A program made the translations under genes and the position numbers. DNA of 64,000 nucleotides, from the NCBI GenBank assembly GCA_035525495.1, contig DATLED010000024.1, positions 24,365 through 88,364 on the forward strand, read 5' to 3'. Positions 7,528-15,729 of this stretch are shown here, piece by piece. The stretch's first letter is position 1. Every line of letters begins with the position of its first letter. The notes below the pieces were generated by a model. That model saw nothing but the letters and a program-made list of their open reading frames with translations. It made no database searches and had not been told where the DNA came from. This DNA is from DATLED01 sp035525495 (GTDB lineage: Bacteria; Actinomycetota; Acidimicrobiia; Acidimicrobiales; CADCTF01).

Positions 7528-8841
7528 ATGATCGACCTCCGCCGGGTGCGCCACGACCTCGACGGCGTGAAGGCGGCGATGGCCCGTCGCCACGACCCTG
7601 CGCTCCTCGACGACCTCGACCGGCTTGCCGACCTCGACGTCCGCCAGCGCGCCGCCGCCGCGGAACGGGACCGGATCCGCGCCGAGGTCAACGCCCTCTC
7701 GAAGGCCGTCGGCGAGGCCCACAAGTCCGGTGACCGCGAGGCCGGCGACAAGCTGAAGGGCGAGAGCCGCGATCTCGGCGAGCAGCTCCAGGTGCACACG
7801 TCCGAGGCCGACGAGCTCCAGACAGCGGTGCGCGACCTCCTGCTCCGCCTCCCCAACCTTCCCGCCGACTCGGCCCCCGATGGTGCCACCGAGGACGACA
7901 ACGTCGTCCTCCGCACCGAGGGTCCCGACCCTGCGAGCTTCGCCGACCACCAGCGCAAACCCCACTGGGAGGTCGGCGCGGAGCTCGGCATCCTCGACCT
8001 CGAACGCGGCGCCAAGGTCAGCGGCTCCATGTTCACCGTCCTGCGCGGCGCCGGCGCGACGGTGTCACGCGCCCTGTGCCAGCTCGGCCTCGACCGCAAC
8101 GCCGACGCCTACGAGGAGATCCGCCCGCCGAGCCTCGTCCGCACCGAGACGCTGACCGCCAGCGGTCAGCTCCCGAAGTTCGCCGATGACTCGTACCTGG
8201 TCGAGCGCGACGACCTGTGGGCGATCGCCACCGCCGAGATCCCGCTCACGTCGCTGTATCGCGATGAGGTCATCGACGAAGCCGACCTGCCGAAGCGGTT
8301 CATGGCCTTCACGCCGTGCTTCCGCCGCGAGGCGGGGGCCGCCGGTCGCGACACGCGGGGGCTCCTCCGCGTCCACGAGTTCGACAAGGTCGAGCTCTAC
8401 GCCATCACGACGCCGGAGCAGGCACCGGCGCTGTTCGACGAGATGCTCGGCCGTTCCGAGGCGCGTCTCGGTGAGCTCGGCCTCACCTACCGCCTCCTCG
8501 AGATCTGCACCGGCGACTTCGGCCAGGCGCACCACCGTTCGATCGACCTCGAGGTCTACGCGCCGGGGGCCGGCATGTGGCTCGAGGTGTCCTCGGTCAG
8601 TTGGGTCAGCGACTACCAGGCCCGCCGCGCCAACATCCGCTACAAGCCGTCGACCGCGGACCGATCGGGAACCCACCACGTCCACACCCTCAACGGGTCG
8701 GCGCTGGCCGTGCCCCGCGTCCTCGCCGCCCTCCTCGAGACCCACCGCCAGCCCGACGGTAGCGTCACCATCCCCGAGGCGCTCCGTCCCTACTGCCGGG
8801 GAGCCGAGGCGATCTCGAACAGCTCGCGCGCCCTCGGGTAG
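7528..8841 (+). CDS. serS: seryl-tRNA synthetase
   Basis: Class II aminoacyl-tRNA synthetase of 437 residues that charges tRNA-Ser and tRNA-Sec. The first 110 residues form the helical tRNA-binding arm. Motif 2 is RFMAFTPCFRREAGAAGRDT with the downstream GLLRVHEFDKVE, near residue 260. Motif 3 is LNGSALAVPRVLAALLE, near residue 390. After the usual end (IPEALRPY) there is a short extra tail that is antisense to the last codons of the convergent acyl-CoA synthetase gene; the two 3' ends overlap by 52 bp. Confidence 0.97.
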   Translation: MIDLRRVRHDLDGVKAAMARRHDPALLDDLDRLADLDVRQRAAAAERDRIRAEVNALSKAVGEAHKSGDREAGDKLKGESRDLGEQLQVHTSEADELQTAVRDLLLRLPNLPADSAPDGATEDDNVVLRTEGPDPASFADHQRKPHWEVGAELGILDLERGAKVSGSMFTVLRGAGATVSRALCQLGLDRNADAYEEIRPPSLVRTETLTASGQLPKFADDSYLVERDDLWAIATAEIPLTSLYRDEVIDEADLPKRFMAFTPCFRREAGAAGRDTRGLLRVHEFDKVELYAITTPEQAPALFDEMLGRSEARLGELGLTYRLLEICTGDFGQAHHRSIDLEVYAPGAGMWLEVSSVSWVSDYQARRANIRYKPSTADRSGTHHVHTLNGSALAVPRVLAALLETHRQPDGSVTIPEALRPYCRGAEAISNSSRALG

Positions 8842-10427
8842 TCGGCCTTGCCGTTGGCGGCGCGCGGCACGGTGTCGACGACGACGACGTCCCGCGGCAA
8901 CTTGTAGCTCGAGATCCTCGTGCGGACGGCGTCGACGATCTCCTTGGGGTCTTCCACCGGCTCGGCGCCCGGAGCGAGGGACACGACGGCGGCGATCCGC
9001 TGGCCGAAGCGTTCGTCCGGCAGTCCGAAGACGAGCGCGTCCTCGACCGACGGGTGCACCTTCAGCACCTCCTCGACCTCCTCGGGGAAGACCTTCTCGC
9101 CGCCGGTGTTGATGCACTGCGAGCCGCGACCGAGCAACGTGAGGATGCCGTCGGCACCGATCGTCCCCCAGTCGCCGGGGATCGCGTAGCGGACGCCACC
9201 GAACTCGCGGAACGTCCGAGCCGTCTTGTCGGCGTCGTGGTAGTAGCCCTCGGGGATCGAACCGGGGACTGCGACCATCCCGATCTCGTCGGAACCGGGC
9301 TCGACCTCGATGCCGTCCTCGGTGAAGAGCTTCACGCCGGGGTTCGGCAGGAAGCTGCCGGTCGGGACGATGTTCCCCTTCGTCGACACGGCCATGCCCA
9401 TGCCGCCCTCGCTGGCGGCGATGTTGTCGATGATCGCGGCACCCGGCAGGTGCTCGAGCAATCCCTCCCGCACCTCCGCGGAGAACATGGCGCCTGCCGA
9501 GAACACGAACTTCACGCAGTCGAGCTCGCGCGACGGGCCCTCCCGCAGCCCACGCAGCATCGGCCGCGCGAAGGCGTCGCCGACGATCACGAGCGAGTTC
9601 ACGCCTTCGCGCTCGACGGTCGACCACAGCTCGTCGATGTCGAGGCCCCGTCCTGCGAGGAGAACGAGCTTGCCGCCGCCACCGAGGGTCGGCGCCAGCG
9701 CCGCCATCCCCGTCCCGTGCATCAGTGGGCAGGCCGGCATCGTGACGAACTGGCCCTGGTCCGCCACGAACGAGCGGACGAGCTCGGGGACGGCGTCGGG
9801 CCCGGACGCGGCCGGCACGCCGGTGACCGACGCGATCGTGGTGATGGCGCCGTCGACCGCGCTGCCGTTCTTGGTCATCACGCCCTTCGGCATGCCGGTC
9901 GTGCCGCCGGTGTACAGCAGCAGCACGTCCTTGGGGTCGCGCTCGATGCGCGCCGCCGGCGCCGCCGACCGCACCGCGTCCTCGTAGGACTGCGCGCCCG
10001 CGACGGCGATGCGTTCGTCGCCCGAGTCGAGGTCGTCGACCTCGAGGAGGAGCTTCACGCCGGTCGCCCGTTCGGCGACGCGAGCGACGCGGTCGCCGAG
10101 GCTGGCGTGGAAGACGAGCGCCTCGGCCTCGGAGTTCTCGAGCAGGTACAGCAGTTCGTCGTCGAGGTACCGGTAGTTGACGTTGACCGGGACGCCGCGG
10201 ATCTTCAGCGCCGCGGCGTAGCTCTCGACGTAGGCGGGCGAGTTGTAGAGGTACTGCGCCACCTTGGACCCGGTCCCGAGACCGGCCGCCTGGAGCGCGC
10301 CGGCGAGCCGCGCCGCCCGGTCGTCGAGCTCCCGGTAGGTCAGCCGGAGGTCGCCCTGGACCACCGCGGTCGCGTCCGGGACGGCATCGGCGACGTGCTC
10401 CCAGAGGGTGGCGAGATGGCGCTCCAT
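8790..10427 (-). CDS. acyl-CoA synthetase (AMP-forming, FadD-like)
   Basis: An ANL-superfamily ligase of about 545 residues that activates a carboxylic acid as acyl-AMP and transfers it to CoA. The AMP-binding P-loop is LLYTGGTTGMPKGVM. The hinge/A8 region is present, and the catalytic lysine motif is PRAANGKADYPR at the C terminus. The substrate cannot be told; actinobacteria carry many paralogues for fatty acids, steroids and aromatic acids. The ATG at 10427 is preferred over a GTG one codon upstream because a TATGGT box sits 6 nt before it. Confidence 0.88.
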   Translation of the reverse strand: MERHLATLWEHVADAVPDATAVVQGDLRLTYRELDDRAARLAGALQAAGLGTGSKVAQYLYNSPAYVESYAAALKIRGVPVNVNYRYLDDELLYLLENSEAEALVFHASLGDRVARVAERATGVKLLLEVDDLDSGDERIAVAGAQSYEDAVRSAAPAARIERDPKDVLLLYTGGTTGMPKGVMTKNGSAVDGAITTIASVTGVPAASGPDAVPELVRSFVADQGQFVTMPACPLMHGTGMAALAPTLGGGGKLVLLAGRGLDIDELWSTVEREGVNSLVIVGDAFARPMLRGLREGPSRELDCVKFVFSAGAMFSAEVREGLLEHLPGAAIIDNIAASEGGMGMAVSTKGNIVPTGSFLPNPGVKLFTEDGIEVEPGSDEIGMVAVPGSIPEGYYHDADKTARTFREFGGVRYAIPGDWGTIGADGILTLLGRGSQCINTGGEKVFPEEVEEVLKVHPSVEDALVFGLPDERFGQRIAAVVSLAPGAEPVEDPKEIVDAVRTRISSYKLPRDVVVVDTVPRAANGKADYPRARELFEIASAPRQ

Positions 10428-10433
10428 CACTCG

Positions 10434-10476
10434 ACCATACGCAAGTTGGGACTCCCCTCGGGCCGCGGATTACTGT
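10434..10476. promoter_or_regulatory. divergent leaderless -10 boxes
   Basis: TATGGT on the minus strand (10439-10434) is 6 nt before the acyl-CoA synthetase ATG. TACTGT on the plus strand (10471-10476) is 8 nt before the ATG of the 43-residue membrane protein. The boxes do not overlap. Confidence 0.5.
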
Positions 10477-10484
10477 CCTCGGCG

Positions 10485-10616
10485 ATGACCACGGCCCAGG
10501 TTGTGTTCGCTGCCGCCCTCGGCAGCATCGCCATCGGGATCTCGCTCTTCGCCATGTATGTCGTCTCCTCCACGATGTGGGGCGACCGGTGGGTGCGCAG
10601 GAACGCAAGCAAGTGA
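10485..10616 (+). CDS. 43-residue single-pass membrane protein preceding sdhC
   Basis: A small protein with one membrane helix (about residues 5-28) and a basic, Trp-containing C terminus (WGDRWVRRNASK). The start is supported by a TACTGT box 8 nt upstream, and the stop overlaps the sdhC start (GTGA). The coupling suggests a partner of the succinate dehydrogenase anchor or an assembly factor. No family is recognised. The tight upstream promoter and coupled stop argue that it is real. Confidence 0.65.
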   Translation: MTTAQVVFAAALGSIAIGISLFAMYVVSSTMWGDRWVRRNASK

Positions 10617-11005
10617 GTCCGGCGACGTCGAGCACGCTGTACAAGGGGAAGTCCGGGCAGTGGGCCTTCGTGCTCCACCGCATCACCGGGTTCCTCGTCT
10701 TCATGTTCCTGCTCCTGCACGTCATCGACGTCAGCCTCGTGAACGCCAGCCCCAGGCTCTACGACGAGGTCCACGCGCTCTATGGGAACGTGCTGCTGCG
10801 GCTGTTCGAGGTCGGGCTCCTCGGGGCGCTCGTCTTCCACGCCTTCAACGGCCTGCGCATCGTGATGATCGACTTCTTCCCCGGCGCCATTCGTAGCGAG
10901 AAGGTCATGTTCAACGTCGTGATCTTCTTCTCGGTGATCCTCACGGTCGTCGGCGGGTTCGTGATCCTGCGACCCTTCCTCGAGGGGACGGCGGGCGTCC
11001 TGTGA
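10613..11005 (+). CDS. sdhC: succinate dehydrogenase cytochrome b subunit
   Basis: A 130-residue membrane anchor of succinate:quinone reductase with three helices. The family motif FVLHRITGFLVFMFLLLHVID carries a haem b His, and FHAFNGLRIVMIDF follows in the second helix. The GTG start overlaps the preceding small gene and the stop overlaps sdhD by 4 nt. It binds quinone and haem b with SdhD. The catalytic subunits SdhA and SdhB are not in this window. Confidence 0.9.
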   Translation: MSPATSSTLYKGKSGQWAFVLHRITGFLVFMFLLLHVIDVSLVNASPRLYDEVHALYGNVLLRLFEVGLLGALVFHAFNGLRIVMIDFFPGAIRSEKVMFNVVIFFSVILTVVGGFVILRPFLEGTAGVL

Positions 11006-11412
11006 CCGCCGCGTCGCCCCTCAAGCAGCGACCGTCCGACAACCGTCCGAAGCTCGAGCGCCGCCCGCGCATGAACTTCGAGACGTGGTCCTGGTACTTC
11101 ATGCGGATCTCCGGGCTGATCCTGATCTTCCTGGCGCTGCTGCACTTCTCGATCACCCACATCATCTATGACGTCATCGACACCGACGCCGAGTTCGTCG
11201 CCGCCCGGTGGGACAACCCGCTGTGGCGCATCTACGACTGGACGCTGCTCGCGCTGGGCCTGTTCCACGGTCTCAACGGGTTGCGTTGGATCATCGACGA
11301 CTACGTGCGCACGCCGGCCAAGCGGTTGGCCGTCAAGGCGGTGCTGTACTCGGTGACCGGCGTCCTGTTCGCCTACGGCACGCTGACGATCATCACGTTC
11401 CAATCGGGGTAG
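11002..11412 (+). CDS. sdhD: succinate dehydrogenase membrane anchor subunit
   Basis: A 136-residue protein with a charged N terminus and three membrane helices. WSWYFMRISGLILIFLALLHF and GLFHGLNGLRWIIDDYV match the actinobacterial SdhD family and provide His residues for haem b. It starts by GTGA overlap with sdhC. The gene ends the operon: the next gene, at 11452, is on the opposite strand, so sdhAB do not follow as they do in most actinobacteria. Confidence 0.88.
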   Translation: MTAASPLKQRPSDNRPKLERRPRMNFETWSWYFMRISGLILIFLALLHFSITHIIYDVIDTDAEFVAARWDNPLWRIYDWTLLALGLFHGLNGLRWIIDDYVRTPAKRLAVKAVLYSVTGVLFAYGTLTIITFQSG

Positions 11413-11451
11413 GGAGGCCAATCGTCCTGCGGGACGGCGGCACCTCTCCAC

Positions 11452-11886
11452 TCAGTCCGCGGCGGCGCACTCCCGGCAGCGACCGAGCACGGCGAAGTGG
11501 TTGGGACGGAGGGTGAACCCGTAGTCGGCGAGCAGCGCCCGGGCGAGCGGGCGGAACAGCGCGTCGGGCGCCTCGATGACGGCCTCGCACACCTCGCAGA
11601 CGAGATGCTGGTGGGGGTCGTCGAGCAGGTGGTACACGGCTCGTCCGTGGCCGAGGTGGACGTGGTCGACGATGCCCAGCTCCTCGAGGGCGTCGAGGGT
11701 CCGGTAGATCGTCGAGCGGTGGACGTCGGGGTGGGAGCGCTGCACGGCCCCGGCGAGATCATCGGCGGTGACGTGGGAGTCGGCGTCGAGGAGAGCCGTC
11801 ACCAGCGCTCGCCGAGCCGGGGTGATCCGCCCTCCGTCGGCCCGCAGCTGGTCGAGGATCCGGTCGAGCCGGTCACCTCCGCGCAC
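11452..11886 (-). CDS. zur: Fur-family repressor, probably zinc-responsive Zur
   Basis: A 144-residue metalloregulator. The N-terminal winged helix includes VHRSTIYRTLDALEELGIV. The C-terminal dimer domain holds two CxxC pairs (CEVC and CREC) that form the structural zinc site, plus His-rich sensor residues (DDPHQHLVC). Location decides the subtype: it is divergent from a zinc-type ABC importer. The GTG start is supported by a TATCGT box 6 nt upstream on the minus strand. It probably represses the importer in zinc-replete cells; Fur or PerR activity cannot be excluded from sequence. Confidence 0.85.
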   Translation of the reverse strand: MRGGDRLDRILDQLRADGGRITPARRALVTALLDADSHVTADDLAGAVQRSHPDVHRSTIYRTLDALEELGIVDHVHLGHGRAVYHLLDDPHQHLVCEVCEAVIEAPDALFRPLARALLADYGFTLRPNHFAVLGRCRECAAAD

Positions 11887-11892
11887 TTTCAG

Positions 11893-11952
11893 ACGATACC
11901 CTCCTTGCGCTAATGCGACCTGAATGCAATTCCATCCAGGTTGCAGTACGTT
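11893..11952. promoter_or_regulatory. divergent -10 boxes of zur and the zinc importer
   Basis: TATCGT on the minus strand (11898-11893) lies 6 nt before the zur GTG. TACGTT on the plus strand (11947-11952) lies 8 nt before the ATG of the binding-protein gene. Both spacings fit leaderless transcripts. Confidence 0.5.
11922..11937. promoter_or_regulatory. candidate Zur operator
   Basis: GAATGCAATTCCATCC is an imperfect palindrome (12 of 16 positions symmetric) with core ATG-N-AATT-N-CAT. It falls where the -35 region of the importer promoter would be and close to the -35 region of zur, so one bound dimer could repress both. Arms TGCAA (11925-11929) and TTGCA (11941-11945) give a second, wider symmetry. 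The match to known Zur boxes is general (AT-rich palindrome in a GC-rich region), not exact. Confidence 0.45.
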
Positions 11953-11960
11953 CCGTAGAG

Positions 11961-12965
11961 ATGATGGTGCGGCGACTGGCAGGACTCCTCGGTGCGGTGA
12001 CGGCGCTCGGGATCGGCGCGTGCAGCGCCGGTGGTGCCGAAAGCCCGACCGCGCATGGTCGCATGCGCGTCGTCACGACCGTGGCGCCCATCACGAGCAT
12101 CGTCGCCAACGTCGTCGGGGACGCAGCCGATGTCACGGGCGTCGTGCCCGAGGGCACGAACTCCCACACCTTCGAGCCCGCGCCGAGCGTGGCCAAGGTC
12201 CTCAGCACGGCCGACGTGATCTTCGTCAACGGCCTCAAGCTCGAGGACCCGACGAGAGAGCTGGCCGCGAAGAACAAGCGGCGCTCGACTCGCATCGTCG
12301 AGCTCGCGGACGCGGTCCTCCCGAAGGGCGACGAGATCTACGACTTCTCCTTCCCGAGGTCCGAGGGGAAGCCCAATCCGCATCTCTGGACCGATCCGCT
12401 CTATGCCAAGCGGTACGCCGAGGTCGTCAAGGAGACCATGGTCTCCGTGGACGCCGCCCACGCCTCGACGTACGAGAGGAACTACGCGGCGTTCGCGCAA
12501 CAGGTGGATGGTTTCGACGCCGCAATGCGGACGGCGTTTGCCACGCTGCCCCCGGAGCAACGCAAGCTGCTCACGTACCACGATGCCTACGCGTACTTCG
12601 CCAAGGACTACGGGTGGACCGTCGTCGGAGCCATCCAGATCGAGCGCTTCGCGGAGCCGTCGGCCAAGGAGGTCGCGGCCCTCATCGACCAGGTGAAGCA
12701 CGAGAACGTCAAAGCGATCTTCGGGTCGGAGGTCTTCCCGAGCCCCGTTCTCGAACAGATCGGCAAGGAAGCGGGGGTCACCTACGTCGACGTCCTGCGC
12801 GACGACGACCTCCCGGGCGAGCCCGGCGAGGATCAGCACTCGTGGCTCGGCCTGATGCACTTCGACTACGTGACGATGGTCGGGGCGCTCGGAGGCGACA
12901 TCTCGGCGTTGCGCGGCGTCGAGGTCCGCAACGCGGTGCCTGATCGCGCGGTGTACCCCCAATGA
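11961..12965 (+). CDS. znuA: zinc ABC transporter substrate-binding lipoprotein (ZnuA-like)
   Basis: A cluster A-I metal-binding lipoprotein of about 334 residues with lipobox GIGAC near residue 21. Likely metal ligands are His69 (NSHTFEP), His141 (NPHLWTDP) and His207 (TYHDAYAYF). A His at the third position is typical of zinc-type proteins, where manganese-type proteins have Glu. No long His-rich loop is present. Two ATGs and a GTG follow one another at 11961-11969; the first is used because of the TACGTT box. It delivers zinc to the ZnuBC complex. Confidence 0.87.
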   Translation: MMVRRLAGLLGAVTALGIGACSAGGAESPTAHGRMRVVTTVAPITSIVANVVGDAADVTGVVPEGTNSHTFEPAPSVAKVLSTADVIFVNGLKLEDPTRELAAKNKRRSTRIVELADAVLPKGDEIYDFSFPRSEGKPNPHLWTDPLYAKRYAEVVKETMVSVDAAHASTYERNYAAFAQQVDGFDAAMRTAFATLPPEQRKLLTYHDAYAYFAKDYGWTVVGAIQIERFAEPSAKEVAALIDQVKHENVKAIFGSEVFPSPVLEQIGKEAGVTYVDVLRDDDLPGEPGEDQHSWLGLMHFDYVTMVGALGGDISALRGVEVRNAVPDRAVYPQ

Positions 12966-13735
12966 CCGACGCGGTGCTGCTCCGCCTCGAGGGCGTGACC
13001 TGTCGCTACTCGATGGACGCCGTGCTGTCGGGCATCGACCTCACGATCCCGGCCGGCGGGTTCTTCGGCGTCGTCGGGCCGTCCGGTTCGGGCAAGAGCA
13101 CGCTGCTCAAGGCGCTGATGGGCACGATGCGTCCGGCGGCAGGATCCGTGTACCGCCGCCCGGGTCTCGCGCTTGCGTACGTCCCCCAGGTCGAGACGGT
13201 GAACTGGGACTTCCCGGTGACCGTCGGCGAGTGCGTCCTGATGGCTCGCGTGCGCGGGCGTCGCTTGCCATGGTCGAGCCGCGCCGAGCGGGCCGAGGTC
13301 GCCGACCTCCTCGAGCGCCTGGGCATCGGAGCGTTGGAGAAGCGCCACATCCGCGAGCTCTCCGGCGGGCAGCAGCAGCGGGTGTTCATCGCGCGCGCAC
13401 TGCTGCGCAAGCCCGAGCTGCTGCTGCTGGACGAGCCGACGTCGGGCGTCGACGTGAAGACGCGTCACGAGGTCCTGCACCTGCTGACCGAGCTCAATGT
13501 CGCCGGCCTCGCAATCGTGCTCACGACGCATGACCTCAACGGGATCGCCGCCCATCTGCCGACGCTCGTGTGCCTCAACCGCGAGGTCATCGGTGTCGGT
13601 CCGCCGCGATCCGTGCTCACCGTCGACGTGCTGGAGCGGACCTATGGCGCCCGCATGGAGGTCCTGCAGCACGGCGGGATGCCGGTCGTCCTCGACGGCT
13701 ATCAGCCGGCGCGCGTCGTCGAGGACGTCGGGTGA
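12962..13735 (+). CDS. znuC: zinc ABC transporter ATP-binding protein (ZnuC-like)
   Basis: A 257-residue ATPase with Walker A GPSGSGKS, signature LSGGQQQR and Walker B LLLLDEPTSG. YVPQVETVNWDFPVTV before the signature is typical of the manganese/zinc (Mnt/Znu) subfamily. The ATG overlaps the znuA stop by 4 nt, and the stop overlaps the permease start. It drives metal uptake with znuA and znuB. Confidence 0.9.
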   Translation: MTDAVLLRLEGVTCRYSMDAVLSGIDLTIPAGGFFGVVGPSGSGKSTLLKALMGTMRPAAGSVYRRPGLALAYVPQVETVNWDFPVTVGECVLMARVRGRRLPWSSRAERAEVADLLERLGIGALEKRHIRELSGGQQQRVFIARALLRKPELLLLDEPTSGVDVKTRHEVLHLLTELNVAGLAIVLTTHDLNGIAAHLPTLVCLNREVIGVGPPRSVLTVDVLERTYGARMEVLQHGGMPVVLDGYQPARVVEDVG

Positions 13736-14583
13736 CGGAGACGTTCCTCGAGCCGTTCCAGTTCGAGTTCTTCCGCAACGGCCTGATCGTCGCGACCCTC
13801 GCCGGGGCCCTGTGCGGCCTTGTCGGCACCTATGTCGTCCTCAAGGGCATGAGCTACATCGGCCACGGCCTCAGCCACGCCATCTTCGGCGGGTTCGCGG
13901 CCAGCGCCCTCCTCGGCGTGAACCTCTTCTTGGGCGCCGGAGTCTGGGGGTTCGCGTCGGCGTTGATGATCGGAGGCGTGACCCGGCGCCGCGCCATCGG
14001 CTCGGACGCGGCAATCGGCGTCATCACGACGGCGTCGTTCGCTCTCGGGCTCGCCCTCATCAAGGTCTTCGGGTCGGCGGGAAAGAACGCCGACTCGTAT
14101 CTCTTCGGCAACGTGCTCGGCGTCGACACTGCGCAGGTCGTCCTCGTCAGCGTGGTGTCGATCCTCGCCGTCGCCGTCGTCTTCCTCGCCTACCGGCCGC
14201 TGCTGTTCTCCACGTTCGACCCCGAGGTCGCCGACGTGTCGGGTGTCCGCACGGCGCGCATCGACGCCCTGCTCATGCTGCTGCTGGCGGCGACGATCCT
14301 GGCGACGATGAACGTCCTCGGCGTCACGCTCGTGGCGGCGACCCTCGTCATCCCGCCCGTCATCGCGCGCATGCTCACGAACAGCTTCAGCCGGATGCTC
14401 GTGCTGTCGACGGCCATCGGCACGGCGTCCGGGTTCACCGGCATGGTCGCCAGCTACCACCTCGACATCGCCCCCGGCCCGATGATCGTGCTCACGGGGT
14501 CGGCACTGTTCGCGGTCGTGTTCCTGGCCACGGGTGTCGGCGGCCTGCGTCGCGTCGGCGCCCTCGACGCCGACCTCGCCTAA
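13732..14583 (+). CDS. znuB: zinc ABC transporter permease (ZnuB-like)
   Basis: A 283-residue permease of the ABC-3 family with eight hydrophobic segments. It has the conserved GLVGTYVVLKGMSYIGHGLSH segment and GVTLVAATLVIPPVIARML near the coupling helix. The GTG start overlaps the znuC stop (GTGA). The stop overlaps the convergent ATPase gene by 4 bp. It forms the membrane channel for metal import. Confidence 0.9.
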   Translation: MTETFLEPFQFEFFRNGLIVATLAGALCGLVGTYVVLKGMSYIGHGLSHAIFGGFAASALLGVNLFLGAGVWGFASALMIGGVTRRRAIGSDAAIGVITTASFALGLALIKVFGSAGKNADSYLFGNVLGVDTAQVVLVSVVSILAVAVVFLAYRPLLFSTFDPEVADVSGVRTARIDALLMLLLAATILATMNVLGVTLVAATLVIPPVIARMLTNSFSRMLVLSTAIGTASGFTGMVASYHLDIAPGPMIVLTGSALFAVVFLATGVGGLRRVGALDADLA

Positions 14584-15704
14584 TCCGCCAGGGCTGCGGC
14601 CGCCTCGACAGCGACGGAGCGTCGTAGCGCGGCGTGCAACGAGTCGGGCGTCAGCACGCCGAGGTAGTGAGCGCCGTCCAGGACGGCGATCCAGCCGGCG
14701 TCGTTGGTGAGCATCTCGCCGAACGCCACCTTCAGCGTGGCCTGCACCGGCACCCACGCGTCCATGCGCTTCGCACGGTCACGGACGAGCCCCTCCCCCT
14801 CGGAGCGGTCGCGGCCGATCCAGCCGTGGAGGTTGCCGGCGGCGTCGAGCACCACTGCCCAGCGCGCCGCCTGTGCGCCGAGCCGCCGCCGCGCGTCGGC
14901 GAGGGTGTCGTCGATCGACACCACCGGTGGCGTCTCCAGATCGCGCGCGTCGATGCCGGTGACGCTCAATCGCTTGAGGCCGCGGTCGCTGCCGACGAAG
15001 TCGGCGACGAACTCCGATGCCGGTCGACCGAGGATCACCGCCGGCGTGTCGTACTGCGCCAGCAGTCCGTCCCCGGCGAGGATGGCGATCCGGTCGCCGA
15101 GGTGCACCGCCTCCTCGACGTCGTGGGTGACGAACACGATCGTCTTGCGGACCTCGCGTTGGAGGCGCAGGAACTCCTCCTGCAGACGAGCTCGCGTGAT
15201 CGGGTCGATGGCGCCGAACGGCTCGTCCATCAACAGCACGGGCGGATCGGCGCCGAGGGCGCGGGCGACGCCGACGCGCTGGCGCTGGCCGCCGGAGAGC
15301 TGGTGCGGGTAGCGCTTGGCGAAGGACTTCGGCGGAAGCCCGACGAGGTCGAGCAGCTCCATCACTCGTGCACGCACGCGCTTCTTCTCCCACCCGAGGA
15401 GGCGGGGGACGGTGCCCACGTTGTCGGCGATCGTCAGGTGGGGGAAGAGCCCGACCTGTTGGATCACATACCCGATGCGGCGGCGGAGCTCGACCGGGTC
15501 GCCATGGGTGACGTCATCGCCGTCGAGCAGGATCCGCCCGCTCGTCGGCTCGATGAGCCGGTTGATCATCTTCATCGTCGTCGTCTTGCCGCAGCCCGAC
15601 GGTCCGACGAGGACGCACAGCTCGCCCTCCGGCACCTCGAGGTCCAGGTGATCCACTGCGGTCGTCGGGCCGTACACCTTGGTGAGCTGCTCGAGCCGGA
15701 TCAT
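14580..15704 (-). CDS. osmoprotectant/quaternary-amine ABC transporter ATPase with CBS domains
   Basis: A 374-residue ATPase of the OpuA/OpuC/ProV group. It has Walker A GPSGCGKTT, signature LSGGQRQRVGVARALG and Walker B LLMDEPFGAIDP. Two CBS-type modules follow from about residue 255 (SIDDTLADARRRLG ... VLTPDSLHAALRR), which in OpuA proteins sense ionic strength or nucleotides. It works with the divergent permeases and binding protein at 15730-18085. The ATG at 15704 is supported by a TAGCGT box 8 nt upstream; longer N termini would overlap the permease gene. Confidence 0.9.
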   Translation of the reverse strand: MIRLEQLTKVYGPTTAVDHLDLEVPEGELCVLVGPSGCGKTTTMKMINRLIEPTSGRILLDGDDVTHGDPVELRRRIGYVIQQVGLFPHLTIADNVGTVPRLLGWEKKRVRARVMELLDLVGLPPKSFAKRYPHQLSGGQRQRVGVARALGADPPVLLMDEPFGAIDPITRARLQEEFLRLQREVRKTIVFVTHDVEEAVHLGDRIAILAGDGLLAQYDTPAVILGRPASEFVADFVGSDRGLKRLSVTGIDARDLETPPVVSIDDTLADARRRLGAQAARWAVVLDAAGNLHGWIGRDRSEGEGLVRDRAKRMDAWVPVQATLKVAFGEMLTNDAGWIAVLDGAHYLGVLTPDSLHAALRRSVAVEAAAALAD

Positions 15705-15712
15705 CCGAGTCG

Positions 15713-15722
15713 ACGCTAGCGT
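15713..15722. promoter_or_regulatory. perfectly palindromic divergent -10 of the osmoprotectant importer
   Basis: ACGCTAGCGT reads the same on both strands, so TAGCGT is present in both directions, sharing the TA at 15717-15718. It lies 7 nt before the permease GTG at 15730 and 8 nt before the ATPase ATG at 15704. The importer is thus expressed from a symmetric divergent promoter with only 25 bp between start codons. Confidence 0.65.
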
Positions 15723-15729
15723 CGCCCTC

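Noticed and set aside
8065..10725. Long minus-strand frame across serS and the acyl-CoA synthetase
   Set aside because: Its product is Arg/Pro/Gly-rich and lacks domains. It is another frame of the acyl-CoA synthetase gene joined to the antisense of serS.
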